This document shows positions 54,369 to 64,000 of a stretch of 64,000 bases of DNA, piece after piece. The DNA lies in assembly GCA_038380435.1 (NCBI GenBank), contig JAWZYU010000025.1, positions 31,782,707 through 31,846,706 of the forward strand. Reading direction: 5' to 3'. A program made the translations under genes and the position numbers. The notes under the pieces are model-generated. The model did no database searches. It was not told the DNA's origin and worked only from the letters and a program-made list of their open reading frames with translations. The stretch is from Ryuthela nishihirai. Taxonomy: Eukaryota; Arthropoda; Arachnida; Araneae; Heptathelidae. Position 1 is the first letter of the stretch. Each line of letters starts with the position of its first letter.

Positions 54369-54980
54369 CGGCGCTCAATATAGTTTCAGGCGGGAAGGAG
54401 CAGTTATCCAATAAAGAGCATCCCTCGAGCTTACGGATTTCAACGCCGTAAGACCAGCATTCCCTGCAGCCAGCAAAAACACAAGCAGCGCCGTCATGCT
54501 GCCGGGATATTTGCGTGAGCGACCCTACGACGGGAAAGGGTAAACGACGGAGTTTTTATTATGGGAGAAAGCTTTTATGAAGGAGCAGTACTAGAATGAT
54601 GTGCAAACAGCTGACGTTCCATTGAAGGAAAAACGGTTTTCAGACACGGAATGCAATTTTCGGCTTTACTTCATAGGAAACCTTATATTGTGAAATTTAC
54701 TGCTGATTGTTATAAAACAATTGTGATAAGGAATGACGGATAAATTGCTTCATAAAACCAGAGTATTGTCAGCTTAATTAGGAAAACGAATCTGTTCTTG
54801 GGCATATAATTTCGCGGTGGTTTGACTGAAGTCTTTTTAGTGGGTCGTGGTAGAAAGGGTCCGTAAAGGAGATGAAAGGCAACAAAAAATCTAGTTCATT
54901 ATTTTCTTAACCGTGATTCGGACTGAATTAACTTTGTTCGGCGGCAGAAATATATAAATGAAGTTTTTTTTGATTCAATG
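54369..54980. other. No recognised gene
   Basis: GC-balanced to about 54540, then AT-rich. No domain on either strand. Confidence 0.35.
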
Positions 54981-55171
54981 AAAAAATTCAATTCGTATGC
55001 GTTAAAATAGGTTTGATTTTTCCTATTTTCAAAACCAACTTTTTTCAAAATCAAATATTTAAAAAAAAGTGTTTAATTTGATGTGTTTGATGTGTTTGTT
55101 CCCTTTCTCGGGGAAAATAGGAAAATGGGAAAAATCAAACCTATTTTAACGCAAACAAATTGAATTTTTTA
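54981..55171. mobile_element. Foldback hairpin
   Basis: Arms at about 54981-55030 (GCGTTAAAATAGGTTTGATT core) and 55113-55171 (AATCAAACCTATTTTAACGC) with a ~80-bp loop. Probably a MITE; family unknown. Confidence 0.75.
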
Positions 55172-55442
55172 CGAATATTTTTATACTAAACATGTTCAGA
55201 AGTACTATTTTGAAAAGTGTAATTTCGCCTAATATCTATAATCTGAAATTTTTACCTGATTTGTTTTTAAATATTCAGTGCTACTAAATTTTTATAATAT
55301 CAAACTCGCCTAATTTTTTACGATATTTAATTTTATTCAATTACAGCTGAATTATTGAATTAAAAAATAAACATACAAAAATGTTGAATTCTTATTTGCA
55401 ATATTTCAAAATGAAAAATGTTTCTTGGGGTATTTAAAAGTT
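55172..55442. other. AT-rich, no gene seen
   Basis: No repeat or domain. Confidence 0.4.
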
Positions 55443-55459
55443 TTTCGGGGTGCACACTT

Positions 55460-55696
55460 TCAATATTCAGAATAGTGGAAGCAAACAGAACACATTCGTG
55501 CCAGTTCTTTTTCTTGGGTGTGTTTTCTAGTCTGTATGATTACTGTGTCTACTGGTCTAGTTGCCATCTTTATCATTATTAGTCTATAATTGATTATCTT
55601 GGTCTCAAGTATATTGGATGTTGCTTTTTTGTCTAGGATCAAAGCCACTCCTCCTTGTCCCTTTTCATTTCCCGAGTGTACTACATGGTATTCCAC
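55460..55696 (-). pseudogene. LINE endonuclease-domain fragment
   Basis: NEKGQGGVALILDKKATSNI followed by NYRLIMIKMATRPVDTVIIQ matches the centre of the endonuclease/exonuclease/phosphatase domain of non-LTR retrotransposon proteins (GVG.IL...I....NDRI...K). Such nucleases nick target DNA to prime reverse transcription. Only about 55 residues are recognisable; both sides are lost and a SINE2 begins at its 5' edge. Confidence 0.65.
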
Positions 55697-55880
55697 GCTT
55701 GGTTACTGATCTACGGGACCTGGGTTCGAGCCCCGGGTAAGGAATGGATGTATGTGTTGTTTTTCTGCTGAGGTCCTGCCATCCTCTCAGATCTTTTACT
55801 TTGGCATATAAACTGACAGGCGCCTGTCAGACCTCTGTGGCCAGCAGCTGCTTGAGGGGGTATTTATTTTTTTTATTCCT
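55690..55880 (+). mobile_element. SINE2, head truncated
   Basis: Begins CACGCTTGGTTACTGATCTA, keeps B box GGGTTCGAGCC and body, and ends GGGGGTATTTATTTTTTTTA. Confidence 0.88.
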
Positions 55881-56235
55881 TGGTACACATTTTTTTTTTT
55901 GGTGTGTGTGTGTGTATGGGGGGAAGCAGCAGGAAACGTCTTGAAAAATGGGCCCTCTGTGGTCTTGCTGGCGATATTTCGGATTTTACCGATTTTTCTA
56001 AACGCAACTCCACCTGATTTCGCACTTGATTCTTAAAATCAATCCCTGGAAGCACTTCGCAATGGCTTATCTACTATTAACTGCGGAACTGTATCTGAAA
56101 CCTTTCGTGTCCCTTTATTTTATTATATTATTTATTGCTATTGTATATATATTTATATATCTTATAAGTGTCATTTGGGGTCAAGCTGGGCTATTCTCTA
56201 TGCTCATGGAGGCGAGTGCACTAAATAGATTTATG
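55881..56235. other. No recognised gene
   Basis: A (GT)n run at 55900-55916 and AT-rich sequence. A hydrophobic plus-strand frame (56026-56331) has no family match. Confidence 0.35.
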
Positions 56236-56320
56236 GCATCTCCAGTCACTTGCCGGAGGGCTAGGATGAGAGCTACCAATAGCAGCGACGGGGAGATGCG
56301 AAGTCAGCAAGATAGAAGAG

Positions 56321-56524
56321 GTGTTGCATAAGAACGTTGACTTAGAAGAAGAAAGAATGAAAAAAAAAACTAAGGTTTTAAACAAATTAGGAGATAGAGT
56401 GGCGAAATACTTGAAAGAAGAGAAAGATTGCATCCCAGAGAACGCTGACCCGACAATAACGGCAATTTTTACAACAAGAGGAGAAATCAAACAAGAATAT
56501 TCCAAAAAAAATATCGAACCCTAA
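56321..56524 (+). CDS. Short charged ORF, unknown
   Basis: A 67-codon frame reading NVDLEEERMKKKTKVLNKLG then DRVAKYLKEEKDCIPENADP. It has helical, coiled-coil-like character and could be a fragment of a retroelement ORF1 or of a captured gene. It runs directly into copy 2 of the duplicated segment. No start context or family match. Confidence 0.25.
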   Translation: MLHKNVDLEEERMKKKTKVLNKLGDRVAKYLKEEKDCIPENADPTITAIFTTRGEIKQEYSKKNIEP

Positions 56525-56525
56525 A

Positions 56526-56672
56526 GATATTATGAAATCAACCGCCGCCTTTCGGTAGAAAGCACAATGCAAATATCCACGTTCTCTCCAGGATTCTGAC
56601 CCAAATCCCTCAACTTCACAACCAAACACTAAATGCCCAGCAGCTCCGAGAGATGTGCTGCGATCGTTTCTC
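56526..56672. repeat. Copy 2 of a duplicated unknown segment
   Basis: Same 145-bp segment as 54110-54260, same orientation, different flanks. Confidence 0.75.
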
Positions 56673-57039
56673 TACAACAACTACTAAAAAGGTCTACGAA
56701 TTTTTTTTATTAAAAAGGCCTACGAATTCTACATCTACAAGCTTCAATTGAAAAGAAATCATAGCTGGAATGGAAACATCTCTTCACACTAATTTGATCG
56801 GCATAGTGATGTGAGAAGGCCGAATTCCAGGACTTGATCGCTTCCCTCACGTTTTCCTCAGCTCTTCCCCGGCTTTTCAGCCCCCCCCCCCCCACTTTCA
56901 ACGGCATTTTGCTTCACTTTATTCCTACCTCTCAATCAAAAACTTTGTGTAGACCACGAAAATTTGTTTATGGGTTTGTTAGCTCGCAATATGAGAAGCT
57001 AGATATAAATTCGAAGTAGTGCTATATTTAAACTAATCT
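56673..57039. other. No gene; poly-C tract
   Basis: Repeat of AAAAAGG.CTACGAATT at 56686 and 56712; C-run at 56881-56895. No domain. Confidence 0.4.
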
Positions 57040-58012
57040 GGTTAGCGAGCTTGGCTACTGATCAAAGGAACCTGGGTTCGATCCCCTGGAAAGGCATGGA
57101 TTTTTTTTTTTTTTTTTTTTTTTTCTAATTTAAATTTATTTTCAATAAGTATTATCTATAATTATATTACATAAAAAATCCCACTAAGCCGAAGCTTATC
57201 AGCGGGAATGAACATATATGTTTTTACAGATATGATCTAGATTGCCTCAGTAGTACAAAAAATGAAGGAGAGAAAGAAAGGAATGAATGAGAAAGAAAAC
57301 CGACAAAATGATGAAAGTTTCCAAATAAAAACATCACTTTTTCATCAACCACTGAAATAATTTATCTTTAACATCACAATTTTTTTAAGTTAACTATTTC
57401 TCTAGGAAGCAAGTTAAATAGCTAGGGAATTTGATATTCTTTGGAATTTCGTCCGTAATTATTATAAAATTTTGGTTGTTTCAAAAAACCCATAGCCTTT
57501 TTTCTAGTAAACTTATTGTGGCAAATATTTTGTTTATAGGTATCATCAAAGAAGTTATTGATAACAGAAACAAACACATATAAACTTTCAATAGGTAAAA
57601 TTTTGAACAAACTGAATATATCATTTTTCGTTGCAAGGGAATATTTAACTACTGAATTACACAATCCTTTTAGCAGACTAAATTGTATTCTTTTAATTTT
57701 ATTTAATTATCTTATAACCTGTCTTATAGGCTGTCCCATAAACTGTTATCCGACATCTAATTATAGATTCAAAAAGTGCTTTATATACTAAAATAGTTAT
57801 CTGTGTATGAACAAACAAGTTAAATTTCCTAATTTTAAATGCTACAAATCGTAGTCTTGAACACATCCAATCAATATGTTTATATGTTGGTGTTGTTTTT
57901 CTGCTGAGGTCCCACCATCATCACAGAACTTCTAACTACGGCGTATAAACTGACAGGCTCCTTCAGACCCCTGTGGCAAGCAGCTGCTTGAGGCGATATT
58001 TATTTATTAACG
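57040..58012 (+). mobile_element. SINE2 split by a LINE insertion
   Basis: Head at 57040-57100 (GGTTAGCGAGCTTGGCTACT, B box GGGTTCGATCC, GGCATGGA). The body resumes at about 57888 (GTTGTTTTTCTGCTGAGGTC) and ends GGCGATATTTATTTATT. Confidence 0.88.
57101..57887 (-). pseudogene. 5'-truncated LINE with RT C-terminus and poly(A)
   Basis: A T-run of about 25 at 57101-57125 is the poly(A) tail of a minus-strand insertion. The minus strand then reads, from the right, HIDWMCSRLRFVAFKIRKFN (about 57870), VYKALFESIIRCRITVYG, KIKRIQFSLLKGLCNSVVKYS, LFKILPIESLYVFVSVINNF, HNKFTRKKAMGFLKQPKFYN and a final LFNLLPREI near 57390. This is the segment after the catalytic palm in Jockey/CR1-like reverse transcriptases, so the enzyme core is not present. 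A few stops and frameshifts occur. It lies inside a SINE2. Confidence 0.85.
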
Positions 58013-58855
58013 AAGAAGTAACGTTTGTGCTATATTTAACCTAACCTAACGGAGAAATCACATCTGTTGAGCGCCTCAAAGTGACGTTTTTGAAAAAAAG
58101 AGCTCCTCAAAGAGCGCCTCAAATTTTTCGTTTTTGAGAAAGCTCAAAAACCCTAAAGGACAGGGTTATGTGTGAACCAGGTTATGTAGGCAGGGATTGA
58201 GATATCCTCTCGCCGAGTTTTGAGGTCTGTAAAGCGATTTCTGTACGGAAAAGTACAGATTCCACCTCATTTTTTGTACGGAAAAGTACAGATTCCACCT
58301 CATTGAATGAATGCCCGCAAAAGCAAAGCAGCATTCAAGTTATATTAAGCTGATTGGAGAAATACTCCACGAAACATCGATAAAGCCATTTTATCCAAGA
58401 AGTGTTGAGCACAACTGAGACCCACAGAATCCAACACATTCTCATATGTGTATATATATATGTGTGAATGTAAATGAATACTGTGTCGTCCTCTATTTAA
58501 TTCATCGGATGCGTACCACGTCTGACGCACATCTAAGTACGGGTGTAAAAATCCACGAATCTGTGATTTCACCCACAATCACGGGTGAAGATTAATTGGA
58601 GTAATTATTTTAGAGAAAAATGAGAAGGAAGTTCGGGAGTCGACCACCACTCGTTCCAGCCATGAGACATGTAAATTGACAAATGGGAGAATATTTCTAG
58701 GTATGATCACAGCTGCTTGAACGTCTAGGAGATGCTTATATATGAAGGGGCTTCATTTTCTCGCACGTCTTAGACGCCAAAGGCTTAATTCTCATCAGCG
58801 AAAATTCTCCGAATATCTACCTTTCTAAGAATTTTAAGCATGAACCATTTAAGAC
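58013..58855. other. No gene; short direct repeats
   Basis: Two and a half CCTAA units at 58039. TGTACGGAAAAGTACAGATT is repeated in tandem at about 58236 and 58271. GAGCGCCTCAAA occurs at 58069 and 58109. No coding support. Confidence 0.45.
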
Positions 58856-58866
58856 GTTCTAGGGAT

Positions 58867-59253
58867 TTTTGGTTGGTTGTTTTACTTCTGAGACGCACTG
58901 TTTTTTTTTTGCACACAACGGGCTAAATGGCCAGATCACAAGGACCCCGAAGGCTCAGAGATGGTTGGGGGAGGGAACCCACTGGAACAGCTATTGGGAA
59001 ACAGATGGTAGTCCCCCGTCAAGGCCATCCAGTGTGTTCTTTAACGTGCACAGGGTATGGTTTCCCGCACACGGAGCCACGGCTTAACTTCCTATCCGAT
59101 GGACGGCGGCCTTTCCAAGCCCATCGGTATCCCCTACTGACGTGGGCAGGGCGGGGAATTTTTCTGAGATAAATCTCAATACTGACCCAGCTGGGACTCG
59201 AACCTGGGAACTGCAGATTACGAGCCTGTCGCGCTACCGACTGAACCACCCCC
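58867..59253 (-). mobile_element. SINE1 with 11-bp TSD
   Basis: Flanked by GTTCTAGGGAT at 58856-58866 and 59254-59264. Head slightly truncated. Confidence 0.94.
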
Positions 59254-59264
59254 GTTCTAGGGAT

Positions 59265-59459
59265 ATGCGTGCACGATGCACAGCTGCATACATTCCCTAG
59301 TTACTTATGTTCCATTTCCCTTGGTTACGGGAGGGAACGTTAACTAGAAGAACAACAAACATATCGCCTCGGGTGAAGGGGAGGGCAATTACACCCCTCC
59401 CTGGACAAATGTTCAAATAATTAATTTATGTTGAACAATATCAAACAGATCACTGCTTC
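59265..59459. other. No recognised feature
   Basis: Short spacer before the minisatellite. Confidence 0.4.
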
Positions 59460-60860
59460 GCGGTACCAGAGATGCCAAAGAATTTATTCATAATTCTAGA
59501 TACCGAAGAAGCATTTATTCATAATATTAGATACCAAGAAGCGCTTACTCATAATACTAGATAAGGAAAAAGCACTTATTCATTACATTCGTGTTTGGAA
59601 CTCTCCACCTCCTGATGTTGTGTTGTCTCCAACTTGCGAATTCCTAAAGATCGCCTAAATACAGTCGACTTGGCCAAGTTTCAAAAATGTTTTAACTTTC
59701 GTTATGCATGTAATTATATGTTCTCAATATGTATACCATAGCGCAAACCACAACAAGTGTTACCATACTGTAAACATTTTTCTGTTTCTGATGTCTTGAG
59801 CGGTGTTAGCGTATAATTTTGTACTTTCCTCTCAACAAATAAATAAATAAATACTAGATAAGGAAGAAGCATTTATTCATAATACTAAATATCGTCGAAG
59901 CAGTTATCATAATACCAGATACCATAAAAAAAAAACTCTTCTTCGTTATACCGAAGAAGCGTTTATTCGCATTACTAGATACCTAAGAAGCACTTAATAC
60001 TGATACTCGATACTGAAGAAGCACTTAATACTGATACTAGATAATGAAGAGGCACTTAATACTGATACTAGATACTGAAGAAGCACTTAATACTGATACT
60101 CGATAATGAAGAAGCACTTAATACTGATACTCGATAATGAAGAAGCACTTAATACTGATACTCGATAATGAAGAAGCACTTAATACTGATACTAGATACT
60201 GAAGAAGCACTTAATACTGATACTAGATAATGAAGAGGCACTTAATACTGATACTAGATACTGAAGAAGCACTTAATACTGATACTCGATAATGAAGAAG
60301 CACTTAATACTGATACTCGATAATGAAGAAGCACTTAATACTGATACTCGATAATGAAGAAGCACTTAATACTGATACTCGATAATGAAGAAGCACTTAA
60401 TACTGATACTCGATAATGAAGAAGCACTTAATACTGATACTCGATAATGAAGAAGCACTTAATACTGATACTAGATACTGAAGAAGCACTTAATACTGAT
60501 ACTAGATACTGAAGAAGCACTTAATACTGATACTAGATACTGAAGAAGCACTTAATACTGATACTCGATAATGAAGAAGCACTTAATACTGATACTAGAT
60601 ACTGAAGAAGCACTTAATACTGATACTAGATACTGAAGAAGCACTTAATACTGATACTAGATACTGAAGAAGCACTTAATACTGATACTAGATACCGAAG
60701 AAGCACTTATTTATAATACTAAATACCGAAAAAGCACTTATAAACCAGATACGGAATAAAGTCTTATAAACTAGATACGGAATAAAAACTTCTAAACTAG
60801 ATACCGAAGAAGCACTTATAAACTAGATATTAAAGAAACATTTATTCATAATATTATACT
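59460..60860. repeat. 31-bp minisatellite with higher-order structure
   Basis: A regular core at 60002-60710 of about 23 units at 31-bp spacing (GATACTCGATAATGAAGAAG plus CACTTAATACT), with variants CTCGATAATG, CTAGATACTG and CTAGATAATGAAGAGG. The outer units (59480-60000 and 60710-60860) are more diverged, with TTATTCATAATACTAGATA forms. Confidence 0.94.
59610..59852 (+). mobile_element. Retro-insert with (AAAT)n tail inside the minisatellite
   Basis: Non-repetitive DNA interrupting the array and ending AACAAATAAATAAATAAAT right where array units resume (ACTAGATAAGGAAGAAGC). The tail suggests a truncated LINE/SINE 3' end. No ORF. Confidence 0.5.
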
Positions 60861-61258
60861 CCGTTTAACACGAAGAATAGAGCGGCAGTAACGTCACTCA
60901 AAGAGTTTCTTGTCCAATGTGGCTTATTACACTTAGCCACGAAAGCCAATGAAAAGCAAGATACGACCCCTAAAAATGTATCAATCCTCAACTGTTTCTG
61001 ATGTGATGCCGTAACTCTTCACTTAAAGATGCTAGGAACCTGAAAATTTGGCAGAAGATTAAAAGTACCACGAGGTTGTAATTTTTTTTTCATTTGGACA
61101 CATAGGGCAGAGACGAAGCATAGCAGCTACTCCTCTACTCATATCTTTTACACGCCTTCTTATCAGGCAAGAGTAGCTTGGCTAGATTCCTATTGAAAAA
61201 TTTTTTTTGTACATTATTTTGTTTCACCAAAGAGGCATAGGGAATGTAGGATACCTTT
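60861..61258. other. No recognised feature
   Basis: AT-rich to balanced sequence, T-runs at 61081 and 61200. Confidence 0.4.
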
Positions 61259-61270
61259 AGTTCCAGCAAA

Positions 61271-61667
61271 GGGGGCGGGGGTGGCTCATTCGGTAGCGCG
61301 CCAGGCTCGTAATCTACAGTTCCCAGATTCGAGTCCCAGCTGGGTCAGCGTTGAGATTTATCTCTTCAAAATTCCCTGCCCACTGTCAGTAGGGGACACC
61401 GATGGGCTTAGAAAGGCTGCCGTCCATCGGATGGGACGTTTAGCCGTGGCTCCGTGTTCGGGAGAGAGAGAGAGAGCCATACCCTGTGAACGATAAAGAA
61501 CACGCTGGATGGTCTTGGCGGGAGGTTACTATCTGTCTCCCAACAGCTATTATAGTGGGTCTCCTCCCCCAACCTTCTCTGAGTCTTCGGGGTCCTTGTG
61601 ACCTGGCCATTTAGTCCATGGTGTGCAAAAAAGTGCCGCTCAGAGGTAAAACAACCCAACCCAAACA
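61271..61667 (+). mobile_element. SINE1 with 12-bp TSD and GA microsatellite
   Basis: Flanked by AGTTCCAGCAAA at 61259-61270 and 61668-61679. GGAGAGAGAGAGAGAGCC near 61461 is an expanded GA run replacing the normal GGGAGAGCC. Confidence 0.95.
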
Positions 61668-61679
61668 AGTTCCAGCAAA

Positions 61680-62465
61680 ACATACTGGTGCAGCGCTTGT
61701 TGGAATGTTAATCGATGTAGCAGGTCTATGAGAGGGGCACTTTCACCGACTTTATCTCCTCTGTTCTCCATTCGTAGCTTCTTCGTTCGCAATTTCTAAA
61801 CGTGAACGCAACTTACCTTTGCAGATCCTTCACATTATCCAAGACATTGTTATATAAAGCGTCCCATTATAGGTATGAAACTGATTTCTTCACTCAATAT
61901 GGGGTCAGACAGGGAAAGTCTGCTTATGAAATTTGCGACCATTCGATCAAGTATATTAGGAATTGCAGGGGACCAAAATTTGTAGACACAGAATTACATA
62001 ATTTTCGTCGAAACTAGCAAAGTGTGCATGAGAGCGCACGCTGAGGTCAACAACGATCTGAGCATCACCGGGCAATTCTTCCAGTCACTAGTATACCGGT
62101 GGTAAGGACTCGATTGGCTAGGGTCAAGCTGGGTGAGCAAGGGGATCCATTTTTGGCCAGAGCCTTGCGTAGAAACAAGAAGGGCAGCTTTGGGGTCGCG
62201 TGAAAAAACAACATATGAGTGTTTAATGAAGTCCCGCGTTCGGTGTTGTAATCTAGAAAGTTCTCCACTAACTTGGAATGTGGGCGTATCTGATTGGATC
62301 TAGTGAGTCTCCCCCGGAAGTGACCGCACTGGCGATATTTCCAGCAAGGGAGATGAAATTCAAAGGTGACAGTTGCACCTTGGACTCTGGCAGGGGATGG
62401 TCGTGACGACGTCGCCCTCTTTTGCATCAACCATTTTCCGTTGTTGCATAGGTATTTGGAATGGT
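61680..62465. other. Unassigned; weak gag-like hint
   Basis: A minus-strand open frame (62667-62065) passes from the adjacent satellite into sequence with CWKYRQCGHFRG near 62340, loosely like a CCHC zinc knuckle but with two ligands missing. The call is too weak to name as a retrotransposon gag. Confidence 0.25.
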
Positions 62466-62700
62466 TTGGTCGAATTTGTTCGACGGAAATTTGTTTGAAA
62501 CGGAAATTTGTTCGACGGAAATTTGTTTGAAACGGAAATTTGTTCGACGGAAATTTGTTTGAAACGGAAATTTGTTCGACGGACATTTCTTCGAAACGGA
62601 AATTTGTTCGACGGACATTTCTTCGAAGCGTAAATTTGTTCGAAACGGAAATTTGTTCGACGGACATTTCTTCGAAACGGAAATTTGTTCAAATGAAAGT
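62466..62700 (-). repeat. 32-bp GGAAATTTGTTCGAC satellite, forward array
   Basis: Units alternate ACGGAAATTTGTTCGACGG and AAATTTGTTTGAAACGG at 32-bp period, about seven copies. Open frames across it are an artefact of a period that is not a multiple of three but lacks stops. Confidence 0.88.
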
Positions 62701-62938
62701 TGTTTGAGAAATATTTTGTCGACAGTTTGAGAGGCCGATAGGTGGCGTTCTCCTCAATAAGATCTTTTCTGCATTGTTATGGGAGATTATCGGAGAGGGA
62801 GTGGATCAGGGAAGAGCGGTGACAAAAGAGAAGGCTTCCTTTTAGATTAGATAGAGTAAAACACTTGTTTCCCAGAAAATCTAGGTACCGTTTAATTCTT
62901 TTCAGTTTTCATTATTCTTATCAGCTGGGCCTGGGCTG
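62701..62938. other. Spacer after satellite
   Basis: GATAGGTGGCGTTCTCC at 62732; no feature. Confidence 0.35.
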
Positions 62939-62939
62939 G

Positions 62940-63085
62940 GGTTGGCACACTTGGTTACTGAACAAAGGTCCTGGGTTCGAGCCTCAGGTAAAGAACGATT
63001 GTGTTTCTGCTGAAGTCCCGACATCCTCACACACCTGGCTATTAGACCTCTGTGGCACGTAGCTGCTTGGGGGAATTTTTTTTAT
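62940..63085 (+). mobile_element. Diverged SINE2 copy
   Basis: GGTTGGCACACTTGGTTACT, B box GGGTTCGAGCC, body shortened, tail GGGGGAATTTTTTTTATTTA. Confidence 0.8.
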
Positions 63086-63660
63086 TTATCTTCCTATAGC
63101 TCTGCGCTCGTCATTTGTCGGTTGCGGATTTGTCAACGAGTTGTTCCACCTTATCTTTTGAATGCGATGAGGATTTATGTATAGAACGAAAGCTTGTGAC
63201 GCAAAGAGTGTCATTGTTGCAACTCATTGTTGGCAATGGAAACTTCGTGACTTGCACATTCCATCACCAAAATTTCGACTTTTTAGCATAAGTTCATCGT
63301 TTGCAATATTCGTTTGGAATTTTGGAATTTTCAACTTTTTTCCACTGCTAGAGGGAAGAATTATAGCTTTAGAGAGATTCAGAGAGCGTATATCGTAATA
63401 TTTCATCAATGCCTATCCAACACAAAAATAATTTTTAATTTATCTCTATAAACAAAAAAAGTTCGGTGTCTGCAGACGACAAAACGAAATTATTATCTCG
63501 TTTTCAAAGAAAACGAGATAAAAAGTAAAAACTACGACCCCCCCCCCCCCCGGCACCCAGCCCTCTATTGAAAAACACACTAAAATCATGGTACTGAATA
63601 GATTAGATAGATACAATAATCCCGACACTTTTCCTAAAATAAATTTGATTCCGTTTTGGA
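63086..63660. other. AT-rich, no gene; hairpin
   Basis: Hairpin TTATCTCGTTTTC/AAA/GAAAACGAGATAA at 63493-63521; C-run at 63539-63552; a dispersed motif shared with 10052 near 63393. Confidence 0.5.
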
Positions 63661-64000
63661 AAAAATTCTGTTTCGAACAAATTTCCGTTTCGAAGAAGTT
63701 TCCGTCGAACAAATTTCCGTTTCGAAAAAGTTTCCGTCGAACAAATTTCCGTCAAAAAAATTTCCGTCGAACAAATTTCCGCTTCGAAGAAGTTTCCGTC
63801 GAACAAATTTTAGCTTCGAAAAAATTTCCGTCAAAAAAATTTCCGTTTCGAAGAAGTTTCCGTCGAATAAATTTCCGTTTCGAATAAATTTCCGTCGAAC
63901 AAATTTTCGTTTCGAAGAAGTTTCCGTCGAGCAAATTTCCGTTTCGAAGAATTTTCCGTCGAACAAATTTCCGTCGAACAAATTTCTGTTTCGAAGAAGT
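63661..64000 (+). repeat. 32-bp satellite, inverted array, runs off the window
   Basis: CGAACAAATTTCCGTTTCGA and AGAAGTTTCCGTCGAACAAA alternate; this is the reverse complement of the unit at 62466-62700. At least ten units and no end before the window boundary. Confidence 0.9.

Noticed and set aside
58036..58052. Telomere (TTAGG)n sequence
   Set aside because: Only two and a half CCTAA units; chance or a trivial interstitial remnant.
62065..62667. 200-codon ORF with NKFPFQTNFRRTNFRF repeats
   Set aside because: The repeats are the translated 32-bp satellite; the remainder has only a weak, incomplete CCHC-like motif.
63634..63981. 115-codon ORF with KFVRRKLLRNGNLFD repeats
   Set aside because: Translated satellite; open in several frames on both strands.

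Overview
This is a eukaryotic genomic window made almost entirely of repeats and mobile-element debris. I find no intact host protein-coding gene, no rRNA gene and no convincing functional tRNA gene. Bacterial features such as operons, Shine-Dalgarno sites or CRISPR arrays are absent. The mix of tRNA-derived SINEs, Tc1/mariner, pogo/Tigger, hAT-like and piggyBac-like DNA elements, LINE fragments and a Polinton/adintovirus-type DNA polymerase relic points to an arthropod. The two dominant SINE families look to me like repeats seen in spiders; that last step is recall and inference, not proof.

Two SINE families dominate. SINE1 (about 390 bp, tRNA-Met/Thr-like head, 3' end in CAACCC repeats) has more than 30 copies, many with exact 9-13 bp target-site duplications (TSDs), and fills roughly a sixth of the window. 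SINE2 (about 200 bp, Ser/Leu-like tRNA head, T-rich ATTT tail) has about 17 copies. Both families nest in other elements, so relative ages can be read directly. A third family of long palindromic Tc1-like foldback elements (ends CAGTCGCTCAAAAAAGTATC) recurs at least nine times.

Layout. 0-9 kb: SINE1 split by a piggyBac-like element, a decayed Tc1 element (1.9-3.2 kb), minisatellite, a foldback hairpin (4.8-5.0 kb), a SINE2 cluster, and SINE1 nested in SINE1 (8.0-8.8 kb). 9-17.6 kb: SINEs, a mariner-family remnant (14.8-15.5 kb) and palindromic foldbacks. 17.9-25.0 kb: a decayed, incomplete Polinton/adintovirus-like element on the minus strand, with the integrase C-terminus, a packaging-type ATPase, a fibre-like repeat protein, a small unknown protein and a nearly full-length protein-primed-type DNA polymerase B; no capsid or protease gene is visible. 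25-38 kb: SINEs, several minisatellites, a truncated Tc1 transposase at 34.5-35.2 kb and a dense palindrome cluster (35.8-36.6 kb). 38.5-40.2 kb: a pseudogene of a large arthropod repeat-associated protein family, split by a SINE1. 42.9-45.2 kb: a pogo/Tigger transposase pseudogene broken by at least two SINE1 insertions. 45-59 kb: SINEs including a SINE1-SINE2 composite with one outer TSD, a foldback element, LINE endonuclease and RT fragments. 59.4-64 kb: a 31-bp minisatellite with higher-order structure and a 32-bp satellite present in two opposite orientations, the second running off the window end.

Open reading frames in the SINE1 copies are a by-product of their GC-rich consensus and should not be taken as genes. 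In features, strand for SINEs is the direction in which the tRNA-like head is 5'.
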